Origin: Streptomyces sp. NRRL B-3428
GTDB lineage: Bacteria > Actinomycetota > Actinomycetes > Streptomycetales > Streptomycetaceae
NCBI GenBank assembly: GCA_000721375.1
Contig: JOGW01000018.1
Span: forward strand, 203,367 to 267,366
DNA length: 64,000 nucleotides
Direction: 5' to 3'
Shown: in pieces, positions 24,859 through 33,981 of the stretch
Position numbering within the stretch: the first letter of the stretch is position 1
Layout of the letters: the number at the start of each line of letters is the position of its first letter
The notes under the pieces: generated by a model
Told to the model about the DNA's origin: nothing
Databases searched by the model: none
The model's input: the letters and a program-made list of their open reading frames with translations, nothing else
Translations under genes and position numbers: made by a program

Positions 24859-26424
24859 ATGGACGAAAAGGCGCACGAACGCCCCGTGGGTGAACCGCAG
24901 TCCGCCGACGAGCCTGAGCCGGGAGCGAGTGGCGACGCGGACTGGCTGGAGATATCCGCGGCGGTGGACGAGCCGCCGCGGGCGGCACGCTCGCGTCTCG
25001 ACAAGCGGCGCCGTACCGTCCTCGGCGTCGGGATCGCCGCCGCTCTCCTGTCCGTCGCCGGTCTGGCGGCGGGCATGCTGGTCAAGTCACCGGCGCAGGT
25101 GGCCGCCGACGCCCGTGCGCCCGAGGCGAGCGTGATCACCGCGGAGGTGGTCTCCGAGCGACTGTCCAACACCGTTGTCCTGCGCGGTGACTTCACCAGC
25201 GGTCCGCCGGTCTCCGTCACACCCACGTCCGTCGCCACCACGGCTTCGTTGTACGGCGGGACCAACGCGGGCGGCGGCACCCCGATCCTGACCCGGGTCA
25301 TGGTTCGTACCGGGCAGGAGGTCCGGGCCGCGGTCCCGATCGCCGACGTCTCCGGCCGGCCGGTGTTCGTGCTGCCGGGGAAGGCGCCGGCCTACGCCGA
25401 CATGCGTCCCGGCGAGTCCGGCAACCACATCGCCCAGCTGCAGAGCGCCCTGCGGACCCTCGGTCTGTACGACGGCGGGGACCCGCGCGGGTACTTCGGC
25501 GCGGCCACGAAGCGTGCGGTCACAGGGCTCTACGAGCGGATGAAGTACCCCGTTCCGATCACCGGCCCGGACACCGCCCAGGCCGCCCGGCAGGCCCGGT
25601 CGACGGTGGACAAGCTGCGCCGGCAACTCACCGGAACCGGACAGGGCGGCGCGTCGCAAGAGGGCGGCGCGGAAGAGGGCGGCACGGGCGGGGCCGATAC
25701 GGGCGGGGCCGGTGCGGCACCGCAGCAGTCGGACCAGCTGAAGCAGCAGCTGACGGCGGCCGAGAAGGCCCTGCGGCTCGCGGAGGCGCAGGACGGACCG
25801 ATGGTCCCTCTCTCGGAGATGGCGTTCGTCCCCGAACTGCCCGCGCGGGTGACCGCGCTGCCGGCGGTGATCGGCGCCAAGGTGGCCGGACCGGTGGTGT
25901 CCCTGTCCACCGGAGGCCTCCGCCTCACGGGCTACCTCGACCAGACCCGCGGCGGCCTCGTCGAGCCCGGGATGAAGGTGGAGATCGTCTCGGAGGCCCT
26001 CGGTGTCTCCGCCACCGGCAAAGTGACCTCGGTGGGTGCGCTGGTGACCCCCGGGGACACGGCGGGCGGCGCGAAGAAGGACGACGCCGGACAGGACGCC
26101 CCGCCGTCGGCGACCGTCAACGGGGGTGTGCCCTATCTGCCGCTCACGCTGACCTCGGACCGCCCCTGGGACACCCGTTTCGACGGGCAGAACGTGCGTA
26201 TCACCATCGCGGCGGCCGCCACCTCGGGAGAGGTCCTGACCGTACCGGAGGCGGCTGTCGTCTCCGGAGCGGACGCGGTCGTCACCGTCACCGTGCAGCG
26301 CCGCGACGGCTCGCAGCAGCGGGTCGCCGTCGAGGCCGGGGTCTCCGCGGACGGGAAGGTCCAGGTGAGCCCGGTCGAACCGGAGCAACTGCGGGCCGGT
26401 GACCGGGTGGTGATCGGACAGTGA
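24859..26424 (+). CDS. Peptidoglycan-binding membrane-fusion/adaptor protein of ABC exporter
   Basis: 521 residues from the ATG at 24859. An acidic cytoplasmic N-terminus (1-45) is followed by a helix at about 53-75, then an HlyD/MacA-like architecture: a barrel-like start (VVLRGDFTSGPPVSV), a peptidoglycan-binding domain at about 184-228 (MRPGESGNHIAQLQSALRTL), a Gln/Gly/Ala linker, a helical hairpin segment and C-terminal beta domains. Actinobacteria lack a TolC channel, so such adaptors probably couple the exporter to the cell wall. The stop overlaps the ABC ATPase start (GTGA), showing translational coupling. Confidence 0.82.
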   Translation: MDEKAHERPVGEPQSADEPEPGASGDADWLEISAAVDEPPRAARSRLDKRRRTVLGVGIAAALLSVAGLAAGMLVKSPAQVAADARAPEASVITAEVVSERLSNTVVLRGDFTSGPPVSVTPTSVATTASLYGGTNAGGGTPILTRVMVRTGQEVRAAVPIADVSGRPVFVLPGKAPAYADMRPGESGNHIAQLQSALRTLGLYDGGDPRGYFGAATKRAVTGLYERMKYPVPITGPDTAQAARQARSTVDKLRRQLTGTGQGGASQEGGAEEGGTGGADTGGAGAAPQQSDQLKQQLTAAEKALRLAEAQDGPMVPLSEMAFVPELPARVTALPAVIGAKVAGPVVSLSTGGLRLTGYLDQTRGGLVEPGMKVEIVSEALGVSATGKVTSVGALVTPGDTAGGAKKDDAGQDAPPSATVNGGVPYLPLTLTSDRPWDTRFDGQNVRITIAAAATSGEVLTVPEAAVVSGADAVVTVTVQRRDGSQQRVAVEAGVSADGKVQVSPVEPEQLRAGDRVVIGQ

Positions 26425-27176
26425 GGCTGCTCGGCAGACCCAGGACGGCCACGGCCACGGCAACCGCCATCGATACGAGGCCTGACACCGCCGCCCCCGC
26501 GATCCGGCTGCGGGGTGTCGCCAAGACGTACGGCGACAGCGTGGCGGTCCATGCCCTGCACCCCACCGATCTGGTGGTGGAACAGGGCGAGTTCGTGGCG
26601 GTCGTCGGCCCTTCGGGCTCGGGCAAGTCCACCCTGCTCAATCTGATCGGCCTGCTCGACCGGCCCAGTGGCGGTACGTACGAACTCGCCGGGACCGACG
26701 TCTCCGCACTGAGCGAGAGCGAGCGCACAGCGCTGCGTGGACGCCGTATCGGATTCGTCTTCCAGTCCTTCCACCTGCTGCCGCACCGCACCGCCACCGA
26801 GAACGTCGCGCTCGCCCAGCTCTACGTCACCACCGACCGCAAGGAGCGCCCCCGCCGGGCGGCGCAGGCGCTGCGCCGGGTCGGCCTCGGGCACCGGCTC
26901 GACGCCCTGCCACCCACGATGTCGGGCGGCGAACGCCAGCGCGTCGCCATCGCCCGCGCCCTCGTCAACCGCCCCGACCTGGTGCTGTGCGACGAACCGA
27001 CCGGCAACCTCGACTCCGCGACCTCCGACCGCGTGATGGGTCTCCTTGAGCAACTGCACGCCGAGGGACTGACGGTGGTCGTCATCACCCATGACCCGGC
27101 GGTAGCCGAACGCAGCGGGCGGATCATCACCATCCGCGACGGCCGGCTGCTCTGCGACCGGCGGCCGGCCGCGTGA
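26421..27176 (+). CDS. ABC transporter ATP-binding protein (MacB/LolD type)
   Basis: 251 residues from a GTG start overlapping the adaptor stop by four bases. Walker A GPSGSGKSTLLN, Q-loop FVFQSFHLLPH, signature MSGGERQRVAIARAL, Walker B LVLCDEPTGNLD and the switch His (VVITHDP) are all intact. The TENVALAQLY and LRGRRIGFVFQ patterns place it with the MacB/LolD group that powers FtsX-like permeases. It ends in GTGA overlap with the permease. Confidence 0.93.
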   Translation: MRLLGRPRTATATATAIDTRPDTAAPAIRLRGVAKTYGDSVAVHALHPTDLVVEQGEFVAVVGPSGSGKSTLLNLIGLLDRPSGGTYELAGTDVSALSESERTALRGRRIGFVFQSFHLLPHRTATENVALAQLYVTTDRKERPRRAAQALRRVGLGHRLDALPPTMSGGERQRVAIARALVNRPDLVLCDEPTGNLDSATSDRVMGLLEQLHAEGLTVVVITHDPAVAERSGRIITIRDGRLLCDRRPAA

Positions 27177-28426
27177 GGAACCCGCTGCGCCGCTCCGCTC
27201 CCCGTAACGGATTCACCGCGTCCAGGCTGCTGCCGCGCGACATGCTCGCCGAGTCCGTGGCCGGCCTGGTCCAGCGCCCCGGGCGCTCGGTGCTCACCAT
27301 GCTGGGCACCATCCTCGGCGTCGGCGCCTTCGTCGCCGTACTCGGGCTGACCTCCACGGCCACCGGACAGATCGGTGCCTCGTTCAGCGCCCTGCAGGCC
27401 AGCACGGTCACCGTCAACGACAACGCGCGCTCGGACGGCCAGACACCCGCGCCGCTGAGCTTCCCCGCCGACGCCGACCAGCGGATCGAGCGGCTCAACG
27501 GCGTCGAGGCCGCGGGTGTGTGGTGGAGCCCGCCGCTCAACAGCCCGACCGTGGCGGGCAGACCGGTGCCGCCCAGCGAGGGCGGCGATCCCGGGGTCTC
27601 GGTCTTCGCCGCCTCGCCCGGAGCCCTGGAGGCCCTCGAACCCACGCTCGGGAGCGGGGTGTTGTACAACGCCTTCCACCAGCGCCGCGGCGAACCGGTC
27701 TGCGTGCTCGGCGCCGGGGCGGCCCGGCGTCTGGGCGTGCACCGGCTCGACGACGCCCCGGCGGTCTTCATCAACAACACCGCGTACACCGTCGTCGGGA
27801 TCGTCTCCGATGTACGCAGGATGCCCAAGGCCCTGCTGGGGGTGATGATCCCCAGCTCCACCGCCCTGGAGGCCTACGGCCCACCGGTGAGCAGCCCGGC
27901 CCAGATGGTCATCCACGTGCGGCTCGGCGCGGCCCGGCTGATCGCCGAGCAGGCGCCCCTTGCGCTGCGCCCCGACAAGCCCCAACTGCTCACCGCGGTA
28001 CCGCCGCCCGACCCGCACTCGCTGCGGGACGCCGTCAGCACCTCGTTGTCGGGGCTGTTCCTGTTGCTCGCCGCGATCTGCCTGGTCATCGGGGCGGTGG
28101 GTATCGCCAACACCACGCTGGTCGCGATTCTCGAGCGGACGGGCGAGATCGGCCTGCGCCGCTCGCTGGGTGCCCGTCCCCGTCATGTCGCGGGGCAGTT
28201 CCTGACCGAGTCGACGCTGCTCGGCACACTCGGCGGCCTCGTCGGTACGGCACTGGGGGTGACGGTCGTCGTCCTCGTCGCCCTCGTGCAGGAGTGGACC
28301 GCGATCATCAACCCGGTGACGGTGCTCCCGGCCCCGTTCATCGGCACGACCGTGGGCCTGGTGGCGGGGCTGTACCCGGCGCTGCGGGCCGCGCGTATCG
28401 AACCGCTGGACGCACTGCGGCAGTAG
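27173..28426 (+). CDS. ABC transporter permease (FtsX/MacB type)
   Basis: 417 residues from a GTG start overlapping the ATPase stop by four bases. One helix near the N-terminus (about 40-62) is followed by a large extracellular MacB-like domain (about 65-275) and three C-terminal helices (LFLLLAAICLVIGAVGIANT, then the ERTGEIGLRRSLGARPRHV coupling loop, then two more). This is the MacB/FtsX topology. With the preceding three genes it forms a complete exporter or mechanotransmission complex; the cargo is unknown. Confidence 0.9.
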   Translation: MRNPLRRSAPRNGFTASRLLPRDMLAESVAGLVQRPGRSVLTMLGTILGVGAFVAVLGLTSTATGQIGASFSALQASTVTVNDNARSDGQTPAPLSFPADADQRIERLNGVEAAGVWWSPPLNSPTVAGRPVPPSEGGDPGVSVFAASPGALEALEPTLGSGVLYNAFHQRRGEPVCVLGAGAARRLGVHRLDDAPAVFINNTAYTVVGIVSDVRRMPKALLGVMIPSSTALEAYGPPVSSPAQMVIHVRLGAARLIAEQAPLALRPDKPQLLTAVPPPDPHSLRDAVSTSLSGLFLLLAAICLVIGAVGIANTTLVAILERTGEIGLRRSLGARPRHVAGQFLTESTLLGTLGGLVGTALGVTVVVLVALVQEWTAIINPVTVLPAPFIGTTVGLVAGLYPALRAARIEPLDALRQ

Positions 28427-28481
28427 TAGGGGCCGGTGCCGTGCCCAGGAGCTCGGCAAGGCAGCGGCCCGGCGCCCCGCT

Positions 28482-28545
28482 GGTGGAGGTCCAGCGGGGC
28501 GGTTCACCTACCGGGTGGAGGTCCGGCGGGGCGGGTTCACCTACC
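28482..28545 (-). repeat. 32-bp tandem duplication across the stop codon of an LCP gene
   Basis: Copy 28482-28512 and copy 28514-28545 differ by one substitution and one inserted base. The stop codon of the minus-strand LCP gene (28541-28543) lies in the second copy, and a ghost stop region lies in the first. Confidence 0.8.
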
Positions 28546-30205
28546 AGGTGAAGGCGGGGTTCACGTGCATGCACGCACCCTCGTCGGCCCCGTTGTCGAT
28601 GTCCTTCTTGGCCGGGGCCTTCGGGGTCGCCTTCGGCGGGGTGCTGCCCTCGCGCCAGTCCGCGCCGACGATCAGCGTGACTCCGGAGACATCCGTGGAC
28701 TGCTTCACCGAACTCAGCGGCAGACCGAGCGACTTGGCGAGCGCCTGGGCGTCGCCCTCGAGCTCAGGGCTGGGGAACTGGATCAGCGTGTGGGCCTGCG
28801 AGACATCCGCGTTCGCCGCGGGCCGCTCCGCGGCGGCCCGCGTGTAGCCCTTCTGCTTGAGCAGTCCGGCGACGGCGGTGGCGCGTCCCTGCAGCGGCGC
28901 ACGCGTCGCATCCCCCGAGGCGTTGAGCACCCGGACCCCGGTGTCGGCAGGCGCCGCCGCCGGATCGTCGGAGAGCGTCTCGGTCTTCTTCGGCTTGTCC
29001 TTGCCGTCGAGCGCGATGTCATTGCGGACGAGCTCGAAGAGGTCCTCCGCCTCACCGGCCTTGGGGACGACTCGGGCCCCCTGGTACACGAAGGGCATCG
29101 TCGTCATGTTGATCCGCGCGCTCGGCACCTTCTTGAGCTCGCCGCCCAGATCCGCGAGCTTGTTCACCGAGCCGAGGGACTCATCGACCTTGAGCGCCTT
29201 GGTGGCCGCCTCGGCCAGGTTCAGCATCTCGGCCGGATTGGTCAGCCGCGCGCTGGACTTGAGCTCGCGGACCATCGAGTTCATGTACATGTGCTGGGCC
29301 TTGGCGCGCGCGATGTCGCTGCCGTCCTCGAAGCCGTAGCGGGTGCGCAGCCACTGCAGGGCCTGCTCGCCCTTGACCTCCGTGATGCCCTTCTCCAGCT
29401 TGAGTCCTGAGCCCTCGCCCTTGGAGTTGCGCGACCTGATGTTGGCGTCCACACACACCGGGACGCCGCCGATGGCGTCGGCCATCGAGACCACACCGCT
29501 GAAGTCGACGACTATGAAGTGGTCGATGCGGATGCCGGTGAGCTTCTCCCAGGTGAGGACCGTGCAGGAGGGGCCACCGCGACCGAGGCTCATATTGGTC
29601 ATCGAATGGGTCAGAGCCGGGAAGGGCTCGCCGGTCTTCGGGTCCTCGCACTTGGGAATGTCGAGCAGCGTGTCACGCGGCATGCTGACGACCGACATGT
29701 TGCTGCGGTCCGCGGACAGATGCAGCAGCATCTGCACGTCGGCGAGCGGCTTCGCCCCCACGCTCGCCTTGTGGCCGCCGAGCTTCAGGTTCTCCTTGCT
29801 GTTCCGGTCGTCGGAACCGATCAGGAGGATGTTCAGCGGGGTCTGGCCTGCCGAGTTCGGAGTCGCCTTGGGCGCCCGGTTCTTGTCGGGCAGCGGCGCC
29901 GTCTCGATGTTGTTGTTCAGGTGCTGGTAGTACAGGTATCCGGCGCCGGCCGTGCCGAGTATCAGGAGCGCGAACACCACCGCCGTCCAGCGCAGGATCC
30001 GTCGCCTGCGGCTGCGGGGTTTTCGCCCACCGCGCCGGTGACCGCGCCCGCCGGACGGGTTCTCGTCGCCCGGACCACGGGAGCCGGGCACACCGGACTC
30101 CCGGTCGCCGGACTCCTCGTACAAGCTGTCGTCCCAGCCCAGTTCACGCGCCTGCGGTACGCGAGATCGTCGCGTACCTCTTCCGCGCACGCTGCTGTGC
30201 GTCAT
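28541..30205 (-). CDS. LCP-family protein with LytR_C domain (fourth of six)
   Basis: 554 residues from the ATG at 30205 (MTHSSVRGRG), preceded by GGGAGGGG. A charged cytoplasmic segment leads to a helix at about 71-93 (VVFALLILGTAGAGYLYYQ). LCP motifs: ILLIGSDDRNSKEN, VVSMPRDTLLDIPKC, IRIDHFIVVDF, WLRTRYGFEDGSDIARAKAQ. The LytR_C domain begins GVRVLNASGDATRAP. It is a close paralogue of the LCP at 20905-22545, sharing the YYQHLNNNI stretch and the ADWREGSTPP plus C-terminal aromatic tail. Two similar LCP genes lie upstream on the same strand, probably one operon. Confidence 0.9.
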   Translation of the reverse strand: MTHSSVRGRGTRRSRVPQARELGWDDSLYEESGDRESGVPGSRGPGDENPSGGRGHRRGGRKPRSRRRRILRWTAVVFALLILGTAGAGYLYYQHLNNNIETAPLPDKNRAPKATPNSAGQTPLNILLIGSDDRNSKENLKLGGHKASVGAKPLADVQMLLHLSADRSNMSVVSMPRDTLLDIPKCEDPKTGEPFPALTHSMTNMSLGRGGPSCTVLTWEKLTGIRIDHFIVVDFSGVVSMADAIGGVPVCVDANIRSRNSKGEGSGLKLEKGITEVKGEQALQWLRTRYGFEDGSDIARAKAQHMYMNSMVRELKSSARLTNPAEMLNLAEAATKALKVDESLGSVNKLADLGGELKKVPSARINMTTMPFVYQGARVVPKAGEAEDLFELVRNDIALDGKDKPKKTETLSDDPAAAPADTGVRVLNASGDATRAPLQGRATAVAGLLKQKGYTRAAAERPAANADVSQAHTLIQFPSPELEGDAQALAKSLGLPLSSVKQSTDVSGVTLIVGADWREGSTPPKATPKAPAKKDIDNGADEGACMHVNPAFTW

Positions 30206-30296
30206 GCCAGTCCCCTCCCAGCCTGGCGCGCCCTGTACAACCCACGCCTGAACGTCGCTCCTGTTGAGCAGACGGTTCAGACGCCCCCCGGGTTGT

Positions 30297-32003
30297 TCAC
30301 TTGGCGCAGGTCTTCTTGTCAGCCTCGGTCTTGTCGATGTCGGACGGCGCCACGGGAGCACCCACCGGCTTGCCCGGTTCCGAGAAGTCCGCACCGAGGA
30401 TCAGGACCATCGCCGGCAGTCCCTGATCGTTGGTCTCGCTCTTGCCTTCCTTGAGCGCGGAGCCCGGCAGCTTCAGCACCTCGGCCAGCTTGCGTGCCTG
30501 ATCGGCCTGGTCGGGGGAGTACTCAAGGGTGGTCTTCGTCTGCCTGGGTTCGTGATTGCCGAGCTGGCTGGCCTTGTTCATGCCCTGCTCGTTCTGCACA
30601 TACGTGAGCGTCTTGCTCGCGGCGCCGGTCTTCCCGCTGCCGTTGTAGATGTTCACGCGGACGTCGGCGGCGGAGGACTTGGTGCCCTTGAGGCGCGCGG
30701 CCTGGGCGTCCTTCTCCTTCTTCTTCGTCGCGGTCAGCGACACATCGCCCCTGATCGCCTCGAACAAGGGGTCCGCCTTGGCCTCGTTGAGCAGGACAGT
30801 CACCTTGTCGGTGTTGTCGACGACCGGGACGGTGGTGAAGCTGATGTTCTTCAGGTCCGTCTTGCCGAGCTCCATGCCGAGATCACGGAGCTTGAACACG
30901 TCGTCGATCTTGCTGTCCACGGTGAGCGCCTTCGTGGCCGACTCGGCCAGGTCCAGCATCGCGCCCGGGTCCGTGAACTTCGACTTCATCTTGCGCATCA
31001 GCGAACTCATGAACTGCTGCTGCAACTTGATCCGGTCCAGGTCACCGCCGAAGCCCACCGAGTAGCGGGTACGGACGAAGGACAGCGCCTCGTCGCCCTC
31101 GACCGTGCTGGTGCCCTTGGGCAGATCCAGATGCGACTTCTTGTCCTTGATCGGCTTCTCGAGACAGACGTCCACACCGCCGACCGCGCTGCTGAGCGTC
31201 TTGACCGCGTTGAAGTCCACGACCATGAAGTGGTCCAGCTTGACGCCGGTCAGCTCGGTGACCGTACGCATCGTGCAACTCGGCGTACGTCCGGAGACTC
31301 CCAGGCTCTCGTTGAACCGGGTCCCCTGCGTGCCCTGGATGTTCTTCTCGGACCCGTTCTCCTGCTTCGTCGGGCAGTCGGGAATGTCGACGATCATGTC
31401 CCGCGGAATGCTCAACGCCGTCGCGTTGGAACGGTCCTTGGAGACATGCAGCAAAATCGTGGTGTCCGCGTGCCCCTGGCTGCCGACATCGCCGTAGCCC
31501 TCGTTGCCCTTGCCGACCCGCTTGTCGGTGCCGACGATCAGCACGTTGATCGCCCGGTCCTTGCTGAACCCGCCGGTACCCGCCCCGTCGTCGGAGACGG
31601 AGGTCAGGTTGTCGTTCAGATGCTCTATGTAGAAGTACGCGGTCGCGGCTCCGGCGACGAGCACGAACGCCAGCGCACCACCCGTCCACAGCGCGATCTT
31701 CTTGCCCTTGGCCTTCTTCGGCCTCGTCCTGCGCCGGCCGGCCGGGCCCGTCGGCTCCTCGGGCATCCGGCGCCTGCGCTGCCCGGGCACATCGCCCGGA
31801 GGCGGTGCCTGGGGCGAACCCTGCGGGCGGCGCTGCGGCCGGTTCTGGCGGGGCGGTACGAGGTTCGATCTACGCGGCGAGGGAATACCCGACTCCGGTG
31901 CGGAGGGGTGCAGTCGCAGTTCGTAGTCGCCGGTCTGCGGGTTCAGTACCCACTGGTCTGCGGGGTCGATGTTCTCTGCCCGCCCACGGCCTTGCGCGTC
32001 CAC
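30297..32003 (-). CDS. LCP-family protein with LytR_C domain (fifth of six)
   Basis: 568 residues from the GTG at 32003 (VDAQGRGRAENIDPADQW), with GGAGG 12 bases upstream; the frame stays open to 32195 but the extra part has no support. A Pro/Arg-rich cytoplasmic segment with QWVLNPQTGDYELRL is followed by a helix at about 103-125. LCP motifs: VLIVGTDKRVGKGN, ALSIPRDMIVDIPDC, VKLDHFMVVDF, FVRTRYSVGFGGDLDRIKLQ. The LytR_C domain begins VRVNIYNGSGKTGAAS. The 242-base gap upstream is AT-richer and contains TTGACC motifs on this strand, so it may have its own promoter. Confidence 0.9.
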   Translation of the reverse strand: MDAQGRGRAENIDPADQWVLNPQTGDYELRLHPSAPESGIPSPRRSNLVPPRQNRPQRRPQGSPQAPPPGDVPGQRRRRMPEEPTGPAGRRRTRPKKAKGKKIALWTGGALAFVLVAGAATAYFYIEHLNDNLTSVSDDGAGTGGFSKDRAINVLIVGTDKRVGKGNEGYGDVGSQGHADTTILLHVSKDRSNATALSIPRDMIVDIPDCPTKQENGSEKNIQGTQGTRFNESLGVSGRTPSCTMRTVTELTGVKLDHFMVVDFNAVKTLSSAVGGVDVCLEKPIKDKKSHLDLPKGTSTVEGDEALSFVRTRYSVGFGGDLDRIKLQQQFMSSLMRKMKSKFTDPGAMLDLAESATKALTVDSKIDDVFKLRDLGMELGKTDLKNISFTTVPVVDNTDKVTVLLNEAKADPLFEAIRGDVSLTATKKKEKDAQAARLKGTKSSAADVRVNIYNGSGKTGAASKTLTYVQNEQGMNKASQLGNHEPRQTKTTLEYSPDQADQARKLAEVLKLPGSALKEGKSETNDQGLPAMVLILGADFSEPGKPVGAPVAPSDIDKTEADKKTCAK

Positions 32004-32245
32004 GGTTGCTCGAGTCCTCCGTCGGTGCCACGCGGCGCCATCCCCCTGCAGGCGTCCGGTCGATCGGTAGTGCAAGTGCGATCGCTGCTTCGTCGCAGTC
32101 GGGTGCACCGGATCGCTCACACTATCCGTCCAGGTCGGCGCACAGGGACGGCGGTGATGAATTCCACTGGCCTTACAACGGTCAATACGCCCCAATTCAA
32201 GGTCAACGGCCCCTTGTGTTTGGGGATCCCTTTACTCGTTGCTGG

Positions 32246-33796
32246 TCAGCAGCTGGCTTCGGCGGCCGTACTGCCACGGAAAGTCGGCTCGGGGGAGGGG
32301 GATTGTGAGGGGTTTCGGGTGGGCGCATCCGGCTTGTCGTCGGAACTGCCGGACTCCTGCTGCCCCTTGTCCTTATTACCCTTCTTGTCCTTACGTGCGA
32401 CCGGGTCCTCGTCGGCCGATTTGCCCTCGGACCAGTACCCGTCGTCGACCCAGTAGCCCTCGTCGCTCCAGTAGCCGGTGTCCACCCAGTGGCCGCCGCC
32501 TCCGTCCGACGCGCCGTCCCGCTCGCCCGCGGGCTCCTCGCCCTCGCCCTCGGCCTCGGTGGCCTGCGCCTCGGGTGCGTCCTCGGCGACCTGCAACGGG
32601 GCGTCGGCCCGCAGTCGGTCGAAGAGCCGCCCGGCATCGGGTTGTACCAGTTCGTCCCGGTTCGCGTCGTACAGATAGGACTGCCGCGGCACGGTCAGGA
32701 ACTGCACCTTCTCCGTGGGGATGTTGCGCATGCTGCGTACGAGGTCGTAGAGATCGGTGAGCTGGGCGATCGCGGGGTCCGTGGTGAGCGAGGAGGTCGC
32801 CGCGTCCAGTACGGGGTAGAGCCTGGTCGGGTTGAGCAGCACCCCGTTGCTCTTCACCTTGTTCACCAGCGCGCCGAGGAAGGCCTGTTGGCGGTCCATC
32901 CGGTCGGTGTCGCTGCCGTTGCCGATCGTCTTGCGCGCCCGTACGTAGCCGAGTGCCTGCTCGCCGTCGAGCTTGTGGCGGCCCGCCGCGAGCTTGAGCT
33001 TGGCGTCGGGGTCGTCGATCGGATCCGTCAGACACACGTCGACGCCGTCCACGGCGTCGACCATCTTCTTGAAGCCGCGGAAGTCCACGACCATGTGGTG
33101 ATCGACGCGGATGTCGGTGAGCGCCTCGACCGTACGGATCGTGCAGGCCGCACCGCCCCACTCGAACGCCCAGTTGAACTGGGCGAACTGCTCCTCGGTC
33201 CGTGACCCGTCGCGTCGCCTGCAGCTGGGGATGTCCACCATCACGTCGCGCGGCAGGGAGACCGCGGTGGCGCTCTTACGGTCGGCGGCCAGGTGCAGCA
33301 GGATCGTGGTGTCCGAGCGCTGGGTGCCCGCGTCCTTGCCGTACTTCCCGTTGCCGTCGCCGGAGCGCGTGTCGGACCCGATGAGCAGGATGTTCTGCGC
33401 GTTGTGGGTGGCCGGCGCCGGCCGCTCCTTCTCGTAGCGCTCCAGCTCCTCGGCCGCGGTGAGGTCCTCGGTGATGTTGCCCTGCAGCTGCTTGTAGATC
33501 CCCCAGCCGATTCCGGCCGTGACGAGCACGAGCACGGCGACGGCCAGCGAGATCCAGCGGAGCCAGTGCGGGCCGCCGGTGCCGGGGCTCTTCTTCTCGT
33601 ACGAGCTTCCCCAGGCCGGGGGGTCGGGGGACTTCTCGGCCGCGGACTCTTCGGGGGCGGGCTCCTCGCCGACTGACTTCTCGGCTGCGGCCTCCGGCTG
33701 GACCGGCGTAGGCGCGTCGTTGCCGGGTTCCTCCGGGTTACCGGGGTTCTCCGGAACTTCGGGCGTGCCTGCGGTGTCGGTCACGTCGGGGTCCAC
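32246..33796 (-). CDS. LCP-family protein with Tyr/Trp repeat tail (sixth of six)
   Basis: 516 residues from the GTG at 33796 (a GTG four codons later has better ribosome-site spacing). An acidic Pro/Glu-rich cytoplasmic segment (1-75) leads to a helix at about 81-101. LCP motifs: ILLIGSDTRSGDGN, AVSLPRDVMVDIPSC, IRVDHHMVVDF, YVRARKTIGNGSDTDRMDRQ. Instead of a LytR_C domain the C-terminus has a repeat of W-x-D/E-x-GYW units (HWVDTGYWSDEGYWVDDGYW, about 436-455) followed by a charged Lys/Gln/Ser/Pro tail ending in Cys. The repeat could bind glycans by aromatic stacking. It is probably the first gene of a minus-strand LCP trio. Confidence 0.88.
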   Translation of the reverse strand: MDPDVTDTAGTPEVPENPGNPEEPGNDAPTPVQPEAAAEKSVGEEPAPEESAAEKSPDPPAWGSSYEKKSPGTGGPHWLRWISLAVAVLVLVTAGIGWGIYKQLQGNITEDLTAAEELERYEKERPAPATHNAQNILLIGSDTRSGDGNGKYGKDAGTQRSDTTILLHLAADRKSATAVSLPRDVMVDIPSCRRRDGSRTEEQFAQFNWAFEWGGAACTIRTVEALTDIRVDHHMVVDFRGFKKMVDAVDGVDVCLTDPIDDPDAKLKLAAGRHKLDGEQALGYVRARKTIGNGSDTDRMDRQQAFLGALVNKVKSNGVLLNPTRLYPVLDAATSSLTTDPAIAQLTDLYDLVRSMRNIPTEKVQFLTVPRQSYLYDANRDELVQPDAGRLFDRLRADAPLQVAEDAPEAQATEAEGEGEEPAGERDGASDGGGGHWVDTGYWSDEGYWVDDGYWSEGKSADEDPVARKDKKGNKDKGQQESGSSDDKPDAPTRNPSQSPSPEPTFRGSTAAEASC

Positions 33797-33818
33797 CCCT
33801 CATGGCGTCGGCAGCACG

Positions 33819-33844
33819 GACAGCGCTCCGCGAGGAGCGCTGTC
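33819..33844. terminator. Hairpin between TIGR03089 gene and LCP gene
   Basis: GACAGCGCTCC (33819-33829) pairs perfectly with GGAGCGCTGTC (33834-33844) around GCGA. It lies between same-strand genes and probably ends the TIGR03089 transcript. Confidence 0.75.
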
Positions 33845-33981
33845 TCGACCATGACCCGAGGCCCCGGTCCGGCGCCTGCGGGCCGGTCACGGGCTGCGCC
33901 GGACGGGTGGACTTTCGACAGTCGACGGGCTGGTCAGGGCCGCGGCGGTGCGACTCGGCGCCGCCGCCGCAGCAAGGCGAC

